Assembly (NCBI GenBank): GCA_025146925.1 | Contig: CP102260.1 | Coordinates: 1,752,001-1,816,000, forward strand | Reading direction: 5' to 3' | Source: [Bacteroides] pectinophilus | GTDB taxonomy: Bacteria; Bacillota; Clostridia; Lachnospirales; Lachnospiraceae | Length of the DNA: 64,000 nucleotides | Part shown: positions 17,648 through 26,627 of the stretch, piece after piece | Position numbering within the stretch: position 1 is the first letter of the stretch | Layout: the number at the start of each line of letters is the position of its first letter | Notes under the pieces: generated by a model | Database searches by the model: none | What the model was told of the DNA's origin: nothing | The model's input: the letters and a program-made list of their open reading frames with translations, nothing else | Program-made: the position numbers and the translations under genes

Positions 17648-18514
17648 CTACTTTGTACTTTTATATAAATCTATCACAAGCCTTACCTCTCCGATTCCGA
17701 GATTGAGCTCTTTTGCTATCTGCCGGCTGTCCATTCCGGATTCATACATGCTGAGTATCTCATCATTTCTGTTAAGTCCATGTGTCCCGTTATCATGCAT
17801 CCCATTATCCTGTGCCGAAACAGTCTGTATGTTCTGCTGTATGTTCTGCTGCATGTCCTGTCCTAACATCTGTGACACAGCCATAAGTTCCTGTGGCGAA
17901 ACCATATCCATGCCGTCATTGATATCTGCACCGCCGGTTCCATATGAATCATTTTCCTGTGAATCATCATATTCTGATGTTACAGGCATACCTATCTCCC
18001 TGACAATCTCCGGGGTCATGCTTCTGAATTCATGTTCAGACCTGCGCTGCGACTTATCTCCTGACTTATCTGCGTATGCATTATCCTCTTCGGGATTCGC
18101 AGCTGCAGATGTGACCTCTGCCTGAATCTTCTCAACCTGCTTCTTCGTTACATTGACATCTTTTACTGTAGACTTGACTTCTTTTGCTTTGTCATTAAGC
18201 ATATCATAGAGAAATACAGCTTCATTATGATTACGGTTTATCTCTCCAAGTATGTTGTCCGCATATTCATTCATCTCAAGAATCTTTGTGTTGGATATCT
18301 TATCGAGTGAAACTTCTGTCTTCTCTGATGCATTCAGCATCTCTTCATCTATTATGTCAGTTACCTGTCTTCTTATATCTTCCTTCTGCTCTTCTGTAAG
18401 ATTTGCATCATAATCCTTATCGTCTGTGTTTTTTTTCTTGGAGTCACCCATTATAAAGCTTACTGCAACACAGATTATTCCACACAAAAGCAGTACTACC
18501 TCAAACGCTGTCAC
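17648..18514 (-). CDS. DUF6115 protein: membrane anchor, coiled coil and C-terminal HTH-like motif
   Basis: A 288-residue protein with an N-terminal transmembrane helix (about 3-22), a charged, probably coiled-coil region (about 30-140), a low-complexity middle with Gln/Asn-rich repeats, and a C-terminal segment (about 255-288). That segment, ILSMYESGMDSRQIAKELNL then GIGEVRLVIDLYK, looks like a helix-turn-helix. The layout matches DUF6115 proteins of clostridial flagellar operons. Its place between the sigma-28 gene and rpsB and its anchor-coil-HTH design recall SwrB of Bacillus, which activates flagellar type III export; equivalence is inference, not shown by alignment. Spacing is 47 bases upstream and 14 downstream. 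Confidence 0.8.
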   Translation of the reverse strand: MTAFEVVLLLCGIICVAVSFIMGDSKKKNTDDKDYDANLTEEQKEDIRRQVTDIIDEEMLNASEKTEVSLDKISNTKILEMNEYADNILGEINRNHNEAVFLYDMLNDKAKEVKSTVKDVNVTKKQVEKIQAEVTSAAANPEEDNAYADKSGDKSQRRSEHEFRSMTPEIVREIGMPVTSEYDDSQENDSYGTGGADINDGMDMVSPQELMAVSQMLGQDMQQNIQQNIQTVSAQDNGMHDNGTHGLNRNDEILSMYESGMDSRQIAKELNLGIGEVRLVIDLYKSTK

Positions 18515-18561
18515 AATATAATTCCTTCCCGGTCACTAATAAACCGGCTGCCCGGGTGTCA

Positions 18562-18879
18562 TCAAACTGACACATCGAACAGCCCCTTAAAATCCGGATC
18601 ATCCGGCATAACACTTTCATGCCCGTCCTTTTTCTTCACCTTGACCTTACCATCATGCTGATACTCATTTTTGCCTTTTTCTTTGGCATCATATTTTTGG
18701 TTCTGATTCTCTATATCAGCTTTTCTTACAACCTGTTCTGATGTCTGCTGTACTTCCTTTGCAAGCTGATTCTGAAAATTAACCTGGTCATTCATCGGTT
18801 TGTTATTCTCATTCTGCTTAATCTGCGATACATCAGCCATTCGCTGCATAGAAACAATATCAACCGGACGTACTGCCAT
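18562..18879 (-). CDS. Small conserved protein of the flagellar operon, function unknown
   Basis: A 105-residue soluble, highly charged protein with a methionine- and asparagine-rich N terminus (MAVRPVDIVSMQRMADVSQI). It is predicted to be helical in the middle (about 25-60) and lysine-rich at 60-85, with no signal peptide or membrane segment. I recognise the N-terminal pattern (RPVD ... Q ... DVSQIKQNE) as that of small unnamed proteins next to fapA in clostridial flagellar operons, but no function is known to me. GGAAGGTGG precedes the ATG; fapA ends 15 bases upstream. Confidence 0.8.
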   Translation of the reverse strand: MAVRPVDIVSMQRMADVSQIKQNENNKPMNDQVNFQNQLAKEVQQTSEQVVRKADIENQNQKYDAKEKGKNEYQHDGKVKVKKKDGHESVMPDDPDFKGLFDVSV

Positions 18880-18894
18880 ATATGACCACCTTCC

Positions 18895-20496
18895 TTACAT
18901 TCCTGATGACTTGATATCTCCATCCTTCTTAATGAACTGACAAAAGTCATATTTCTCGCGAAGGAAAATATACTGGTCGCCAAACATTACCTTTGTTCCA
19001 ATATTAGCAGTCCTTGATACTTTGATTCTCGCACTTGCATCCTCGCTTATCATATTGCGGCATTCTTCAAGCTCTTTTTTATCATCGCTTAACTGTTTCT
19101 CAAGCATAAGCATGTTACGCATTGTCTTTTGCTGAAGTGCCTGCTTCTCAGCATCAAGTCCGCCTTCAATATCCTGCTTCTTGCGAAGTGCCGTCACAAG
19201 CTGTCCAAGCTGTATCTTCTGCTTTCCAAGCTGCTCCAGTTCATTCTTAAGCACATCTATGCGCTTCTTCACCGTAGGATCCACACCGACACCAACTACC
19301 GTTGCAGTTCCCATATCATTGCCGATTGTCTTGCAGTCTATAAGCACTCTTGACTTAACGTCACCTCCGACAATAAGCCCGTTACGTCCCTGAACAACAA
19401 TAGGTCCTTTGGCTATTACCTTACTGTGAAGAATTGAATCTGTCTCAATCTTGCCGCCTGCTGAAACCATATTGGCGCTCTCAATAAACTTTGATACAAT
19501 ATCGCCGCCTGCGGTAAGCATCGCTCTTCCGCCGCCCTGTACACCTCTCATAAGGGTTATATTACCGCCTGCGGTAAGATTAGCACCTTCAACAAGTCCG
19601 TTAACTGTAATATCTCCTGATGCATTGACACTGAATCCTGTTATTACATTACCCTTTATTATTACATTACCGCTGTAATTAATATCTCCAGTTGAATTAT
19701 CAACATTAACGAGTTCAAGCTCATTCGATACAAATACTTTGTCATTCTCAAGAGTTACATGTCCGCTTACCTCAGATATAAGAAAGCGCTTATCTTCTGA
19801 AACCTTAAGGTTACGTCCATACTGGAATACTGCTCTCTTGACCTTCTTTGGCGATACCGGCTGTCCGACAACATCATATCCGGGAGTACCATAATCTTCC
19901 GGAAAAAGTTCTGCAACAACATCCCCTGCATTAATATGATTAACATTGTCCAGTGAATGAAAATCAACCGTACCGTCATCATTCATCTTAGGCTTTGCAG
20001 ATGTTACCGTATTGAACTTATACTCAATCCTGCCATCATGGCCATCAACCGGCTGCTGTCCTCTTGCAATTGTATACGGGACAAAATATTCGCGTTCCTC
20101 AATAAACCTGTTTATCTCATCATCAAGTATTCCCATCTTGACACCTGATGCTGCGAGGTCATCCTTAATACCCTCAGCCGTAAGCTCATGTTCGCCCTCA
20201 AACGGAGGATAGAACACCGCTTCAACTTCCATCTTATCCCTTGATATATTATAGCTTCCGAATTCACCATTAGGCACCGGTGACTTATCGTATATAAGCA
20301 TCCTTACTTTGTCTTTGCCACCGTCAAATGCCATCTTTGCTTTGAGTACATCTATATAATCCGATATACCTTTCTGCGCAGCATATGAAATAAGATCCTC
20401 TACCTCTGCCTTCCTTCCACCCGGCTGCGGAGGATATACAGTTATCATAAGTCCATCCTTAGTTGATGCAAGTTGAAAATATCCATTCGTATGCAT
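18895..20496 (-). CDS. fapA: FapA family protein (DUF342), flagellar assembly protein A
   Basis: A 533-residue DUF342/FapA protein. An N-terminal mixed domain (to about 160) precedes a long parallel beta-helix made of short glycine-rich turns (about 195-400; for example GNVIIKGNV, ASGDITVNG, AGGNITLM, AGGDIVSK). A C-terminal helical coiled coil (about 405-480, KNELEQLGKQKIQLGQLV) and a small terminal domain follow. Members have been linked to polar organisation of flagella or chemotaxis arrays; the exact role here is unknown. I used the ATG at 20496 because GGAGGT stands six bases upstream; a longer frame to 20520 lacks one. It lies 34 bases after the sigma-28 gene. Confidence 0.9.
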   Translation of the reverse strand: MHTNGYFQLASTKDGLMITVYPPQPGGRKAEVEDLISYAAQKGISDYIDVLKAKMAFDGGKDKVRMLIYDKSPVPNGEFGSYNISRDKMEVEAVFYPPFEGEHELTAEGIKDDLAASGVKMGILDDEINRFIEEREYFVPYTIARGQQPVDGHDGRIEYKFNTVTSAKPKMNDDGTVDFHSLDNVNHINAGDVVAELFPEDYGTPGYDVVGQPVSPKKVKRAVFQYGRNLKVSEDKRFLISEVSGHVTLENDKVFVSNELELVNVDNSTGDINYSGNVIIKGNVITGFSVNASGDITVNGLVEGANLTAGGNITLMRGVQGGGRAMLTAGGDIVSKFIESANMVSAGGKIETDSILHSKVIAKGPIVVQGRNGLIVGGDVKSRVLIDCKTIGNDMGTATVVGVGVDPTVKKRIDVLKNELEQLGKQKIQLGQLVTALRKKQDIEGGLDAEKQALQQKTMRNMLMLEKQLSDDKKELEECRNMISEDASARIKVSRTANIGTKVMFGDQYIFLREKYDFCQFIKKDGDIKSSGM

Positions 20497-20530
20497 ATAA
20501 GCACCTCCCTCTAACTTCATCCCATGTGGG

Positions 20531-21295
20531 TCAGATCAATATATTAAGATATGGTCCTAACTTTGACTTCATCTTAAGCAAAGCCTTTGTATGTAATTGT
20601 GATACTCTCGATTCAGACACATCAAGCACAAGACTTATTTCCTTGAGTGTCATCTCTTCATAATAATATAGTGTTACAACACTTCTCTCTTTATCTGTCA
20701 GCAGAGATATTGCTTCCACTATCATTTTTTTGAGTTCTTCTTTTTCAACAACATCCTCAGGCTGGTCAAACCTTGCATTTGTAACAGAATCCATCTTTGC
20801 TTCGGTTCCCTGAGTCTCCGTATATTCATCCAGTGAAATCAGGTTTGTTGCCTTAGTCTTCCCCTGCCAGTCATTAAACTCATCAAGTGTTATTCCAAGC
20901 TCTTGTGCAAGCTCCTCATCTGTTGCCACACTGCCTTTCTGTGCTTCTATCTTCGACATAGCGGCATCTATTTTCTTCTGTTTTTGTCTTAATGAACGTG
21001 GAATCCAGTCCATCTTTCTTATCTGATCAAGAATCGCTCCCCTGATTCTCAGGCTTGCATAAGTCTCAAACTTAACATTCTTGTTACAGTCAAATTTATC
21101 AATTGCGTCTATCAGTCCAAATATACCATAACCGCAGAGATCATCATACTCCACGCTATACCCCAGATACATTCCGAGACGCCCTGCCACAAGCTTAACC
21201 AGCTGCGAATATTCAATTATAAGCTGATCACGCAAAGCAGTGCTTCTTGTTCTGCTATACTCGCTCCACAGCTTGTTTCTTGCTGCCTCATCCAT
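20531..21295 (-). CDS. fliA: RNA polymerase sigma-28 factor FliA/SigD (WhiG family)
   Basis: A 254-residue sigma factor for late flagellar and chemotaxis genes. Region 2 (YSQLVKLVAGRLGMYLG, then DLCGYGIFGLIDAIDKFD and FETYASLRIRGAILDQIRKMDW) is very typical of the FliA/SigD/WhiG group. Region 3 (KKIDAAMSKIEAQKG) and region 4 (LTDKERSVVTLYYYEEMTLKEIS, then VLDVSESRVSQLHTKAL) are complete. As in Bacillus, it lies near the 3' end of the fla/che run, so its level depends on completion of the long transcript. The anti-sigma factor FlgM is not in the window. Confidence 0.95.
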   Translation of the reverse strand: MDEAARNKLWSEYSRTRSTALRDQLIIEYSQLVKLVAGRLGMYLGYSVEYDDLCGYGIFGLIDAIDKFDCNKNVKFETYASLRIRGAILDQIRKMDWIPRSLRQKQKKIDAAMSKIEAQKGSVATDEELAQELGITLDEFNDWQGKTKATNLISLDEYTETQGTEAKMDSVTNARFDQPEDVVEKEELKKMIVEAISLLTDKERSVVTLYYYEEMTLKEISLVLDVSESRVSQLHTKALLKMKSKLGPYLNILI

Positions 21296-21315
21296 TGAAT
21301 ACCACCCATTGTCTA

Positions 21316-21615
21316 TTAATTATCTGATTGCTGTCCTTCTTCACTGCCATCCGCATTCTGAACACCTTCGTCAGCTGCTGCGGTCTCATCTTCCTCATCC
21401 CCTGAAGCATCGGCTTCATCAGCATCTCTGCCTTCCACAAAATGCATAATCACTGCCCTGATTATAAGTCCGATTGTGAAAAATACGGTCATAACGGCAA
21501 TCAGCACCCATAACATCTTATTAAGCGGATACCTGCATAATGTCGTTATAACACATGTTATAAACCCCGCAAGAAGTGTTACTATTGCAGGGAGATTGCG
21601 CCATTTCATTTTCAT
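21316..21615 (-). CDS. Small two-helix membrane protein between cheD and fliA
   Basis: A 99-residue protein with two hydrophobic segments (about 9-27 and 35-56) and a strongly acidic, low-complexity C-terminal tail (about 66-99, rich in Asp, Glu, Ala). Its ATG overlaps the cheD stop (ATGA), so it is translationally coupled to cheD, and fliA follows after 20 bases. I do not recognise a named family. An operon position between a chemoreceptor deamidase and the sigma factor suggests a flagellar or chemotaxis accessory role, but nothing in the sequence proves it. Confidence 0.75.
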   Translation of the reverse strand: MKMKWRNLPAIVTLLAGFITCVITTLCRYPLNKMLWVLIAVMTVFFTIGLIIRAVIMHFVEGRDADEADASGDEEDETAAADEGVQNADGSEEGQQSDN

Positions 21616-22097
21616 ATAACTTTGACTCCCTTACCGACAGCCTTAATCTTATAATCTCCTGTCTCTGAATAGAACTCAACGGTACGTCCATAGTCAAGTC
21701 CCGTATCCTGTGCAAGAATCCTTATATTTCTTGCTGCAAGTTCTTTTTTCGCAGCCTCGGCATTGCGGTCACCAACACACAATATCTCTGACATTCCCGA
21801 CGTAGCGAACATCTTAGCTCCACCTGCGATTTTGGCAACAAGGCGGTTTTTGTTTGCACCCATGGATACCATAAGTGTAATCAGGTCTTCAATGCCTGTA
21901 TCTGCAAACTTTGCCCTGTTAGAATTGTTTCTTATCTGAGTGCTGTCCGGCAGCATAAAATGCAAAAGTCCGCTGACTTTTGTCACCGGATCATACAGTG
22001 CAACGCCTATGCATGAACCAAGTCCAAGTGTAGTCAGAGCATCCGGACACTTACATGCTTTCAGGTCACCCATACCAACCTTAATCATATTTCCCAT
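21612..22097 (-). CDS. cheD: Chemoreceptor glutamine deamidase CheD
   Basis: A 161-residue CheD. The catalytic cysteine lies in LGLGSCIGVALYDP and the histidine in GLLHFMLPDS; the third, threonine/serine-containing strand follows. CheD deamidates receptor glutamines and binds CheC to raise its CheY-P phosphatase activity, as known from Bacillus and Thermotoga. It directly follows cheC (49 bases) and overlaps the next small gene by four bases. Length typical. Confidence 0.95.
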   Translation of the reverse strand: MGNMIKVGMGDLKACKCPDALTTLGLGSCIGVALYDPVTKVSGLLHFMLPDSTQIRNNSNRAKFADTGIEDLITLMVSMGANKNRLVAKIAGGAKMFATSGMSEILCVGDRNAEAAKKELAARNIRILAQDTGLDYGRTVEFYSETGDYKIKAVGKGVKVI

Positions 22098-22146
22098 CTT
22101 TACACATCCTCATCAGACCTTATTATGATACCACAATGCACCCGGC

Positions 22147-22770
22147 CTAAAGGCCAAGTGCACCAAGTATTTTATCGTAGGACTCGAGTTCAGGTATCAT
22201 AAGGAAATATCCATTAATGCAGCCATTCTCGCCAAGCTGTGACTGGATAAATAACAGCTTGTCTCCAAGTTTGCCAAACTCGATAGCCGGTACACTAAGC
22301 AGTGCTCCCACCATATCAATAGACATGCTTGGCACCGATGTTTCTATAGTAAGATTAGTCAGTTTTGACAATGCAACCAGATATGCACCTGAGATAATAT
22401 TACCTATCTCGCTAAGCGCTGACATATCCATCTCACTGAATTCATCACTGTCATTGTCATCCGTTATAGGTCTTCCCATAAGCATATCAACAAGGTTATG
22501 TGCCGATCTCATATTGAAGAAAAACATCATCATTCCATCAACATCGCCGCTCATCTGAAGAAGCATGCCTACGACCTGCTCCTCCTCAGAACCAATAAAA
22601 TCTGCAAGTTGTGAGAACGGAACAAGTTCTACTTTAGGCACCGACATGTCGACCTTCATATTGACCATCTGTGCAAGTGCTGTAGTTGCATTGCCTGCTC
22701 CTATATTGCCTATCTCTTTAAGAACATCATATTGCATGTCATTCAATTCATCAAGATTAATCTTGCTCAC
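22147..22770 (-). CDS. cheC: CheY-P phosphatase CheC
   Basis: A 207-residue CheC with two pseudo-symmetric halves. Both phosphatase motifs are intact: DVLKEIGNIGAGNATTALAQM (about 14-34) and ALSEIGNIISGAYLVALSKL (about 115-134), each with the catalytic Glu and Asn three apart. With CheD it forms the adaptation system of Bacillus-type chemotaxis. No SpoA/FliN tail is present, which separates it from FliY. Confidence 0.95.
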   Translation of the reverse strand: MSKINLDELNDMQYDVLKEIGNIGAGNATTALAQMVNMKVDMSVPKVELVPFSQLADFIGSEEEQVVGMLLQMSGDVDGMMMFFFNMRSAHNLVDMLMGRPITDDNDSDEFSEMDMSALSEIGNIISGAYLVALSKLTNLTIETSVPSMSIDMVGALLSVPAIEFGKLGDKLLFIQSQLGENGCINGYFLMIPELESYDKILGALGL

Positions 22771-22812
22771 CTAGCTAGTCACCCCCAAGCTGTCTCTGTA
22801 GTCCGGTTAATA

Positions 22813-23289
22813 TCAGCCTTCCTTCTCCACTATAACGCCTACTATATCAAGGAGCGAAACAAGCTCACCCTTATACTTGCCTATGCCGCAGATATAACCA
22901 TTAGCTTCCTCACTCTTCTCATGAGGTCCCTTCTCTATATCTGTAGACTCAAGTGTAATTACTTCATTAACCTGATCAACTATAATACCTATTGTGGCAT
23001 TCTCAAGCTTTATTATGATTATTCTTGTCTTATCCGTGAATACATCGGGCTCAAGTCCAAGCCTTACTCTTATGCTCATTACAGGAATAATCTCACCACG
23101 CAGGTTAATTACACCGTTATAGTACTTCTGTGTCTTAGGCACACGTGTAATTCTCTGGCTCTTAACGATATTATCAATATACTGTATGTCTATTCCATAC
23201 TGCTCATTGCCGACTTTGACAACTATGTACTGGACAGCTGTCTCGTCTGCTTCATTCCTGTTATTGTCAATGACCTTTAACTCTCCCAT
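22813..23289 (-). CDS. cheW: Chemotaxis coupling protein CheW
   Basis: A 158-residue CheW that couples receptors to the CheA kinase. It shows the CheW-fold signatures YIVVKVGNEQYGIDIQYIDNIV, GVINLRGEIIPVMSIRVRLGL and IGIIVDQVNEVITL. It lies 54 bases after cheA and 42 before cheC. Complete, of usual length. Confidence 0.96.
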   Translation of the reverse strand: MGELKVIDNNRNEADETAVQYIVVKVGNEQYGIDIQYIDNIVKSQRITRVPKTQKYYNGVINLRGEIIPVMSIRVRLGLEPDVFTDKTRIIIIKLENATIGIIVDQVNEVITLESTDIEKGPHEKSEEANGYICGIGKYKGELVSLLDIVGVIVEKEG

Positions 23290-23343
23290 TATTAAACCTC
23301 CAATTCAATGCATATTTGCAGTTAAAATATCATGTTCAAAATC

Positions 23344-25437
23344 TTATACAAGTGTATTAGCATCAATTATAAGTGCTACAGAACCATCACCAAGGATTGT
23401 TGCACCACTGATCATCTTATTGATGTTGATATACTTGCCAAGTGATTTAATAACGATTTCAAGCTGTCCGATAAGACTGTCAACAACAAGACCTGCCTGC
23501 TTGTCTCCCTTGCTTACTATTACTACTGTAATATTCTCTGATTCCTCCGGCTCACCCGGTACATCAAGAAGCTCTCTGAGACGTACAAGCGGAATTACAT
23601 TGCCTCTTAAGTTAATTACTTCCTTAGCATGAACATACTTAATCTCGCTTACAGGAATATCTTCGATTGTCTGAATAGAATCAAGTGATATTGCATACTT
23701 TTCATCGCCAAGCTTAACCATGAGTGCCTGAATAATTGCAAGTGTAAGCGGCAGATGAATAATAAATGTACTGCCTACGCCGTATGTAGTCTTTACTTCA
23801 ACAGCACCGCCAAGTGCCTCAATCTTAGACTTAACAACATCAAGACCAACTCCACGTCCTGATACGTCGGTAATCTTATCTGAAGTAGAGAAGCTTGGCC
23901 TGAACAGAAGATCTATTATCTCCTTCTCGGTCATCATCTCAGCCTGCTCTTCCGTGATGTTGCCCTTCTCTATAGCCTTTGCCTTAACCTTCTCAACATC
24001 AATACCATTACCGTCATCACCTACTTCGATGACTACATTATTACCATCCTGATAAGCATTCAGGAAAATAGAACCAACTTCCGGCTTGCCTCTCTCAGCA
24101 CGCACCTCTGCGCTCTCAAGTCCATGGTCTGCTGAGTTACGGAGAAGATGCATGAGCGGATCTCCAATCTCATCAATAACTGTACGGTCAAGCTCGGTCT
24201 CCTCACCTGTCATGTACAGCTCCATCTTCTTATTAAGCTTCTTGGAAAGATCTCTTATCATTCTCGGGAACTTACTTACAACGCTCTCAATAGGCATCAT
24301 ACGTACCTTCATAACTGATTCATGAAGGTTAGTTGTTACTCTCTCAAGATACTCTATCTGCTCATGGAAGCCCTGGTTAGCCGCATTGCCTTCTTCGTCT
24401 GATGCGCTGGCAACAAGACCATTCTTTGCTATAATAAGCTCACTGACAAGGTTCATAAGTACATCAAGCTTTTCAATATCAACACGCACTGAACGTCCTA
24501 CAGGCTTAACTCCCGGCTTTGCCGATGCAGCCTGTGCAGGCTTCTTAGCCGCTGATGGTGCAGGCTTCTTCTCTGCGGAATCCTGTGCCGGCGCTTCATT
24601 CTTATGCTCTTCCTTTGATGCTTCAGCTGGCGCATTATCGTCTTCTGTCTTAAGAGGTTCTTTAATCTCTGTAAGCACAGCATCCTTAATCTCCGATACA
24701 TTCTTTATGATATCGAGTATCTTGGAAGCTTCTTCCTCTGTAACAAACACAATGCTGAAATCAAAGTCAAACTTCTCATCCTCTATGTCCTGCACTGAAG
24801 GCATTGATTTGATTACATCTCCGTGTCCTTCAAGATTCTTAAATACAAGGAATGCCCTTGCAGCCTTAAGGATACAGTTAGGGTCAACATATACATGGAT
24901 ATTACATACATGCATTCCCTTCTTAAGAGCCTCATTAACAGCATTCTTTTCAAAATCAGCAAGTGATACATCTGTTATTGTTTCATCTGTTCCGCCTTCC
25001 GGCTTAGCTTCCTCCTGCGGTTTTTCTTCTTTAGGCTGTGCATTCTCTTGACCTTCATTAGCAAGGAAATCATTCAGTTCCTTGATAATAGGTTCATTGT
25101 CATCTGTTCCTTCATCCTGCGTATTACGGATGTTGTCAACATATGACTCAAGTGCATCAAGGCACTGGAACAATACGTCAACAAGCTTGCTGTTAACCTT
25201 CATCTTGTCATTACGTATCTCTGAGAATACATTCTCCATATTGTGTGTAAGATTCTGCATTCTCTTGTATCCCATAGTACCTGCCATTCCCTTAAGGGAA
25301 TGTGCTGCACGGAATATCTCATTAATAGTGTCTTTGTTCTCAGGTTCCTTCTCCAGTACCATAAGCTCATCACTTAATGTCTGTAAATGTTCATTTGATT
25401 CATCAATAAAAATCTCAAGATATTGGCTTACGTCCAT
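23344..25437 (-). CDS. cheA: Chemotaxis sensor histidine kinase CheA
   Basis: A 697-residue CheA. Domains in order: HPt P1 with phospho-accepting His46 in IFRAAHSLKGMAG; an acidic linker; P2 CheY/CheB-binding (about 175-265); an Ala/Pro/Lys-rich linker (about 265-315); the P3 dimerisation helices (RVDIEKLDVLMNLVSELIIAKN); the P4 ATPase with N box (LMHLLRNSADHGLE), G1 (EVGDDGNGID) and G2 (GRGVGLDVVKS); and the P5 CheW-like domain at the C terminus. It begins one base after cheB ends. All catalytic motifs are intact. Confidence 0.97.
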   Translation of the reverse strand: MDVSQYLEIFIDESNEHLQTLSDELMVLEKEPENKDTINEIFRAAHSLKGMAGTMGYKRMQNLTHNMENVFSEIRNDKMKVNSKLVDVLFQCLDALESYVDNIRNTQDEGTDDNEPIIKELNDFLANEGQENAQPKEEKPQEEAKPEGGTDETITDVSLADFEKNAVNEALKKGMHVCNIHVYVDPNCILKAARAFLVFKNLEGHGDVIKSMPSVQDIEDEKFDFDFSIVFVTEEEASKILDIIKNVSEIKDAVLTEIKEPLKTEDDNAPAEASKEEHKNEAPAQDSAEKKPAPSAAKKPAQAASAKPGVKPVGRSVRVDIEKLDVLMNLVSELIIAKNGLVASASDEEGNAANQGFHEQIEYLERVTTNLHESVMKVRMMPIESVVSKFPRMIRDLSKKLNKKMELYMTGEETELDRTVIDEIGDPLMHLLRNSADHGLESAEVRAERGKPEVGSIFLNAYQDGNNVVIEVGDDGNGIDVEKVKAKAIEKGNITEEQAEMMTEKEIIDLLFRPSFSTSDKITDVSGRGVGLDVVKSKIEALGGAVEVKTTYGVGSTFIIHLPLTLAIIQALMVKLGDEKYAISLDSIQTIEDIPVSEIKYVHAKEVINLRGNVIPLVRLRELLDVPGEPEESENITVVIVSKGDKQAGLVVDSLIGQLEIVIKSLGKYININKMISGATILGDGSVALIIDANTLV

Positions 25438-25438
25438 T

Positions 25439-26623
25439 TTACAATACCCCCACGTTCTTAGTTATTGCATCTGCTATCTGGTTAAGCGGTACCACTTCAT
25501 CAGTCAGTCCCGCCTGTGCTAATGCCTTTGGCATACCATACACAACACACGACTGCTCGTCCTGTCCTATTACATGTATAGGTCTTCCGGCATCCTTAAG
25601 GTTCTTGATTCCTTTTGTTCCGTCGGCTCCCATTCCTGTGAGCACAACACATGTAATCTCATCAAATCTGCTCTTTGTAAGTGAGTCATACATTATATTG
25701 GCACATGGCCTCAATCCCTCAACCGGATCCTCATCAGACAATCTGATTACATAATCTGTGCCTTTTGAATCTACTCTTATATGTCGTCCGCCGGGTGCTA
25801 TATATACCCAGCCCTTACGAATCACATCGCCTTCTTCCGCTTCCTTAACCGTCACATGACTGAGCTCATTAAGTCTCTGTGCAAGTGAACTGGTAAATCC
25901 TTTTGGCATATGCTGCACAAGTACAACTCCCGCATCCAGATTCTCCGGAAGATATGGGATTACCTGCTGCAGTGACTTTGGTCCGCCTGTTGAACATGCA
26001 AGTGCTACAAGCTTCTTACGTCCGCTCTTAACACCCTTTGCCCTGCCTTCATCCGGTCTGATTACCGAATCCGGTGTACCTACTCTTGATGTAGCAGGTG
26101 AAGTTGCAATTCTTGAAGCCGGTCTGGATGCTCCCGATACTGTAGTTCCTGCCGGCTGGTGAATCGTAGTCCTTACCGGTCTTGCAGGAGCCTGTGCTGC
26201 TTTTGCAGCCGATGGTCTGCTGCTCGTTGCTGCATCAAGCATTGCATGTATCTGATTCCTGAATGCTTCTCCCTTGGTCTCAAAATAATTCTCAGGCTTG
26301 GTAACAAAATCAAATGCACCATATTCAAGTGCCTGAATTGTCTCTTTTGCGCCTTCCTTAGCGACCGTACTTACAACAATCACAGTCTGTTCAATATGAT
26401 TGTTATGAAGTTCTCTCAGGAGCTCTATGCCATTCATTCTCGGCATATTAATATCCATTATGATTGCATCATAAAGACTTGGATTGGAAACAATCTTCTC
26501 AAAGCCCTCAACTCCATCGCGTGCTATATCTGCGACCTCATAATCACCGCCTGAATTAATTATATCAGATATAACCCTTCTCATGAGTGCAGAGTCATCG
26601 ATTAATAATATTTTTTTTGCCAT
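25439..26623 (-). CDS. cheB: Chemotaxis methylesterase/deamidase CheB
   Basis: A 394-residue two-domain response regulator. The receiver has DD at 9-10, phospho-accepting Asp57 (AIIMDINMPRMNG) and the switch Lys in FVTKPENY. An Ala/Pro/Arg/Ser/Thr-rich linker (about 132-205) follows, then the methylesterase with the Ser-His-Asp triad in ACSTGGPKSLQ, LVQHMPKGF and LTGMGADGTKG. It removes methyl groups from receptor glutamates and deamidates. Its partner cheR is not in this window. The gene lies 4 bases after a PilZ gene and 1 before cheA. Confidence 0.96.
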   Translation of the reverse strand: MAKKILLIDDSALMRRVISDIINSGGDYEVADIARDGVEGFEKIVSNPSLYDAIIMDINMPRMNGIELLRELHNNHIEQTVIVVSTVAKEGAKETIQALEYGAFDFVTKPENYFETKGEAFRNQIHAMLDAATSSRPSAAKAAQAPARPVRTTIHQPAGTTVSGASRPASRIATSPATSRVGTPDSVIRPDEGRAKGVKSGRKKLVALACSTGGPKSLQQVIPYLPENLDAGVVLVQHMPKGFTSSLAQRLNELSHVTVKEAEEGDVIRKGWVYIAPGGRHIRVDSKGTDYVIRLSDEDPVEGLRPCANIMYDSLTKSRFDEITCVVLTGMGADGTKGIKNLKDAGRPIHVIGQDEQSCVVYGMPKALAQAGLTDEVVPLNQIADAITKNVGVL

Positions 26624-26627
26624 ACCA

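Noticed and set aside
24386-25051. Open frame of 222 codons on the plus strand opposite cheA
   Set aside because: Shadow of the cheA linker codons; Ser/Ala-rich with no recognisable domain.
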